From positions 16,253,353 through 16,317,352 of the forward strand of contig CM055105.1 in NCBI GenBank assembly GCA_029204225.1: DNA of 64,000 bases, read 5' to 3'. Of this stretch, positions 57,014-64,000 are shown one piece after another; positions within the stretch are counted from its first letter, which is position 1; each line of letters starts with the position of its first letter. The notes beneath the pieces were generated by a model. That model worked only from the letters and a program-made list of their open reading frames with translations, had not been told where the DNA came from and searched no databases. The stretch is from Diphasiastrum complanatum (taxonomy: Eukaryota; Streptophyta; Lycopodiopsida; Lycopodiales; Lycopodiaceae). The translations under genes and the position numbers were made by a program.

Positions 57014-57052
57014 TGGATTGTGTTCACAAGGAGCTCCTTGTGTTCACAATCC
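56953..57052. repeat. Consecutive long hairpins at the upstream edge of the RT relic
   Basis: CAATGTCAAAGGGGTCAATA...CCAAGC (56953-56979) pairs over 27 bases with 56989-57015, one mismatch, 9-base loop. Directly after, 57015-57052 is a 38-bp palindrome (GGATTGTGTTCACAAGGAG and its complement, two mismatched pairs). Confidence 0.9.
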
Positions 57053-57059
57053 AAGAGGC

Positions 57060-57138
57060 TTGGATTGTGTTCACAAAGAGCTCTCAACTAGTTGTAAGTG
57101 GTAGCCCATTTCACTTATCGACTTTGGCCAGAGAGTCC
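57060..57138. repeat. Direct repeat B bracketing the reverse-transcriptase relic
   Basis: Partner of 53723-53808. It starts TTGGATTGTGTTCACAAAG and ends CCAGAGAGTCC. Confidence 0.85.
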
Positions 57139-57236
57139 TTCACTTTAGTCAAGGTAGTTTCAGTTTACCCCTTTCACACGTTAATCAACCACTATGCCCA
57201 ATCGTAAGCCCCCTTTCACCCAATAACCTTTCCAGT

Positions 57237-57359
<123 letters not shown>

Positions 57360-57479
57360 GTATGAGATTTATTGTGGAGATAGGGTCTTCCACTTTGGCC
57401 AGGCAATCTCACTTACCATTTTCACATGGTGATTAGGCCCCATGCCAAATTGCGGGCACCTTTTGCCAATGGCCTTTCC

Positions 57480-57593
<114 letters not shown>

Positions 57594-57876
57594 AAGGGAG
57601 GAGGGGTCTGAGATTAATTATGGAGCTAAGGATCGCCAATGCAAAGCCCTTTCAAAAAGCCATTGCATGTTTATTTTGCAAAGACATGAAGATTTTGAGC
57701 TCTAAAGAGTCGTAGAAGACTTGTATTCAGGCCCAAACAAACGACGTATTTCTCAAACTCAAGGAAAAGTACAAGCCTCTATCTAAATCCAGAATTAATG
57801 AATGGTTCAAGAAGGTTAAAATATTCATTCTTCATAACCATGCTCACTACACTTTTATGAAACTCACTATGATAAA

Positions 57877-58312
57877 TGTTAAGGAAAGATCAGTTGTTTA
57901 GAGAGTTAGAAATAGTAAGCTCAACTGTGATTGTAGTTTACAGTTATGTATTGTTTCAGTTTAGTAGGCTTTAGTTAAAAAGCCAACTCGGGGGCTTGTC
58001 CCGGGTCAATAACAGGAGTTTACTTGTATATATTCTAAAATGCCACGTAGAGGCCAATAGTAAATTTCATGCATTTATTAGGTCTATGCCACGTGGTGTC
58101 CCCATGCAAAGGGGACCTTTACTTGTATATGTATCAGTCTCTTTGTAATAAAGATGCTTTTGCTTTGTGAGCTCTTTGCTTGATGTGAGCTCCTCCATCA
58201 CTCTGTTACTTGTGGATGTTGTTCATGGTTTCGATGGTTGGCAATTAGTCAGTGATTGCATCTCTAATCTGTACTCTCCACTAGATCAGAATTTCCGCAT
58301 AGAATGTTAACT
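57877..58312 (+). repeat. Copia 5' LTR
   Basis: A 436-bp block from TGTTAAGG to GTTAACT stands directly before a perfect PBS. The terminal inverted repeat is TGTTAA/TTAAC(T). It contains GCCACGTGGTG, TGTATATGTATCAG, and an AATAAAG polyadenylation-like word at about 58147. The 3' LTR is not in the window. Confidence 0.72.
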
Positions 58313-58324
58313 TGGTATCAGAGC
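58313..58324 (+). promoter_or_regulatory. Copia primer-binding site
   Basis: TGGTATCAGAGC, a perfect match to the initiator-tRNA-Met type PBS, immediately after the LTR. Confidence 0.85.
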
Positions 58325-60800
58325 TGATAGGCTATGGAGGAATGCATGATCGAAGCTCTTGGAAGAGCAGTTCCATCGACGGTAGCATCAGAACCAAGCA
58401 ACGGTAAGGACACCATACGGGGTACATGATGGTCCGAGGCGATTGGTGACGCAAAGCCCTTTGATTCAATGCATACGAAGTCGATTTGCAGAATCGAAGT
58501 TAAGAAAATTCCATAGCAGACAGGCTATGAGGCAGCCCACAAGAAATACTGACAACTGGAGGAATTCTCAGTGAATTGACGAACGATGTGGTGCCGGGAA
58601 GAGCTGACAACGGTGGTTTGGACAGACAGGGCAACCATAGCAATTGGATTCACGATATTTGGATCAGAAACAACTGCAAAAGCATGCAAGAAAGGTTGAA
58701 ACTGTCAACCGGGGTTTCAAAGTAGAAACAAGAGGATCTTGCACTGTAGCAAGTTTTTTTTGCTACTGTAAAAGGCTACATTAGTTCGCTGGAGCAGCAA
58801 GATAATGACTGCAAGAATCCAGGCTCAGCCATGAATCCATGGAAGAATGATTCTCAGTTCTCCGAGGTAGCCAAATAGGCTGGCTAGGATTTGAAGTGGT
58901 AAAACTGTGTATCTTACACTGTGGAAAGACTTTCTTGAAGTTGTAAATTCATAGAGAAGGGCGCCCTGCTAGTGTGGATCTAACCACAGGAGGCCGTGGA
59001 CTGCCACAGATCAGAGGAGGAGAAGGAGAACGTTCAGATCTTAGAAGGGTGGCCATTAGCAAGGGCAGAAGAAGACATGGTTGCAAAGTAAAAGATGGAA
59101 GAGGAGGAGCCTGCGGCAGCCCGCGCGCGCCCAACCAGCAAAGGGCTTTAGCAGCTAGAGGTGGTCCGTGGCCAGATGAGTCACATTCGGTGCACAAAGA
59201 GGCTGGGAAATCATCGGATCTAGGTCCATTCAGATCAACTGCCAGGATCAAGACTTCTCGAAATGACACAGATCGTTAGATTGGAGGCCAAAGTTGGATG
59301 GAGAGTGAAATGGGCCTAAAGGCAATTGAAGGGCATTTTGCCAGGCAACTTCATTAAAAATCTTCATACTGAAATGTAAGAAGGGGCCCGTCTGGTGAAA
59401 GTCGTTTTGAAGCCCACAGATTCTTCAAAATGACATTTCAGTTCATTTTTGAACTATTTTGCTAAAGAGAGTTTAGCAAAGGCTATTTTTGGCTAGAAAG
59501 GAGCTTTTGGGGTCAAACAAGGGCAATTTTGATTGTTCGCGACACTTGTCTGTTTGTGACATTTTTGTCTTTTGTGAATTGTTCGCGATGGATGACAATT
59601 CTTGAACTTGAAAAAGAAATCTAGAATATTTCGCGAACTGTTCGAGATAATTTCTCGACAGGTGAGCTTGAAGAACAGTCCAGAAGATTTCGCGAATTGT
59701 TCGCGACAATTTCGCGACATCTGAGGCTTGAACAAGAAACAGAATATTTCGTGGCAAGATGCTGTTCGCGAATCTTTCAAGCCTGCACAAAGTTGATGGA
59801 CAGAGTGACGACATCGTCAAGGGAGAAATGCATTTTGATGCATTCTTCACACCATTATATGGAGCGGGAGACGAGTGACCCAATGAGGTACGAATTTGGC
59901 TATTTGGTGACCTATGTGCCAAATTAAGCCCAATTTTTGGCTGAAAGTCTACGGGGCAGGCTAGAAAAAGGGCGTGTGCCTATAGCAAGGAGCTCTAAAG
60001 CGGTTCTCAAGCAGTTTTGAAGAGCCTAAGCACAGTATATTGTGAGGGAGAGCGGAAAGGGTGGAATTGCATTGGAGAAAGCTAGGAGATGCGGAAAACT
60101 TGCAATCAGGCATCGTGAAACTCTTAATTGGCAAAAATTGAGAGAGGGAAACCAACCACAGGAGAGAGCCAGACATGGTGCCGCATTATGTCGACAGACA
60201 TGGTGAAATAGTTCATATCTACTGGTTCAACTTTTTGGAAGTTCGAACTAACCAAGCTCAAGGGACGCTTGGAGGGGGCCTCTCAAGGTGAAAATCGACA
60301 AGGGCATTGTCATATTCGGTGGTTGCGGTTGTTTCATATGCTTTTGCAAGGGAGAAATGTCTTGGTTGAGGAGACATTCACACTAGATTAATGGTGGCAA
60401 TGCAATGGTGGCGGTCACAAGGTGAAGGATGTCAATGGTAAGGTCAGCTGGATGAGCCAAAGAGAAAAGTAAGGAAGCAAATCTAGTAGCTTGCATGAAG
60501 GGGCAAAGATGCAGAGAGGGTAGTCTATTATCATAACAGAATTACAACCACGTAAAGTGCATGTAGCAATCATTTAAGTACGTAAAGTTATCGAAGACGG
60601 GATAGCTAAACCAGCGATTGACTTGTTGTAGTATTAACCAGAGGGTGGATATAGTATGCTTTCAAGTATGCTAATATATCAATAGTATTGATAAGTATGA
60701 GCAAAAAGTGAGAGTGATTGTAGGCATATCATAAAGAGAGCTTCATAAAGAGGAATGGAGAGTAAGACTTTTAAAGTGTTAGTGGTGTAGCTATCAAGCT
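58325..60800 (+). other. Long non-coding leader or internal region of the copia element
   Basis: About 2.4 kb with no recognisable gag or pol. The part at 59.27-59.50 kb aligns with the leader of the 10.2-13.9 kb element. The open frames at 58974-59279 (+) and on its opposite strand have no domain. Confidence 0.5.
59520..59777 (+). repeat. TTCGCGA-rich 60-bp tandem repeat
   Basis: Units at 59603-59662, 59663-59721 and 59722-59777 open with TGA(A/G)(G)CTTGAA and carry AGAA(T/G)ATTTCGCGAA, then TTCG(A/C)GA. A looser copy precedes them. TCGCGA palindromes recur about eight times in 250 bases. Confidence 0.85.
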
Positions 60801-61717
<917 letters not shown>

Positions 61718-62029
61718 GGGCTCTGTTACGTACATACATCGCTTTATTCGCTTCGCAAACCTCTGTGGAATGTAAATGTCGCATACTAACCTTATTTGCT
61801 AGTGGTGGCAAAAAAATGCCTTACTATGATAAAAGATCCCACTTAATAGAAAAAGTTTTTTTTTTAAAATATGGTGGGAAAGTTGTGAATCTTTCAATGG
61901 CCAGGATCTATGCACATTATGGATAGTCAATCTAACGGTGATTAGCAATTTGCACTTAATCGTACACCTAAGTGTCCTCTGGTTCTATAAAGAGGGAATT
62001 CACACAACCCAATTCACTTTCCCTCGTGT

Positions 62030-64000
<1,971 letters not shown>

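Noticed and set aside
58974-59279. 101-codon Gly/Arg-rich frame as a gene
   Set aside because: Opposite strand equally open, no domain, lies in the copia leader.

Overview
The window is nuclear DNA of a large-genome land plant. The evidence is GT/AG-spliced plant gene families, introns up to about 8 kb, and dense decayed LTR retrotransposons with few intact reading frames. Gene style and intron length fit a fern or gymnosperm better than a compact angiosperm, but this is inference and no species can be named.

Three host genes are supported. (1) 335-643 (+) is the last exon of a purple acid phosphatase of the PAP1/24/27 type; the rest lies off the left edge. (2) 20711-23860 (+) is a complete five-exon RD21-type papain-like cysteine protease with a C-terminal granulin domain (468 aa). 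It sits behind a GC-rich promoter that holds a duplicated module with CACGTG boxes. (3) 36265-53586 (-) is a six-exon gene of 343 codons. I assembled it from exons whose splice phases all agree. It matches the plant TPR-like / R3HCC1L-like family (N-terminal helical repeat, RRM-like domain, basic C-terminus). Its introns carry a gypsy integrase relic, a LINE ORF1 relic, a hAT transposase relic and many short palindromes.

Layout of the rest. 2.0-2.8 kb: a copia RNase H relic running into an LTR, with a second diverged LTR copy at 27.8-28.5 kb. 5.9-6.6 kb: a probable LTR with TATA box, (CT)n and a possible primer-binding site. 6.9-8.2 kb and 9.3-9.5 kb: degenerate tandem arrays. 10.17-13.90 kb (-): a structurally complete but internally deleted Ty1/copia element with both LTRs, target duplication, PBS, polypurine tract, gag, RT/RNase H and a 1.3-kb leader. 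14.3-15.8 kb: a probable transposase relic. 24.8-33.6 kb: further copia gag and RT relics, and a 607-bp near-perfect inverted repeat at 26.56-27.16 kb. 54.25-57.01 kb (-): a decayed non-LTR reverse transcriptase with a C-terminal CCHC/restriction-like-endonuclease type domain, bracketed by direct repeats and hairpins just upstream of gene 3. 57.1-64 kb: a duplicated (GA)n unit, a copia 5' LTR with PBS and a long leader, a TTCGCGA-rich 60-bp tandem repeat, and two more long (CT)n tracts.

The best candidates for something not already catalogued are the reverse-transcriptase unit with bracketing repeats, the long inverted repeat at 26.6 kb, the shared long leader of two copia elements, and the recurrent TATA-then-(CT)n arrangement. 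None could be searched against a database here.
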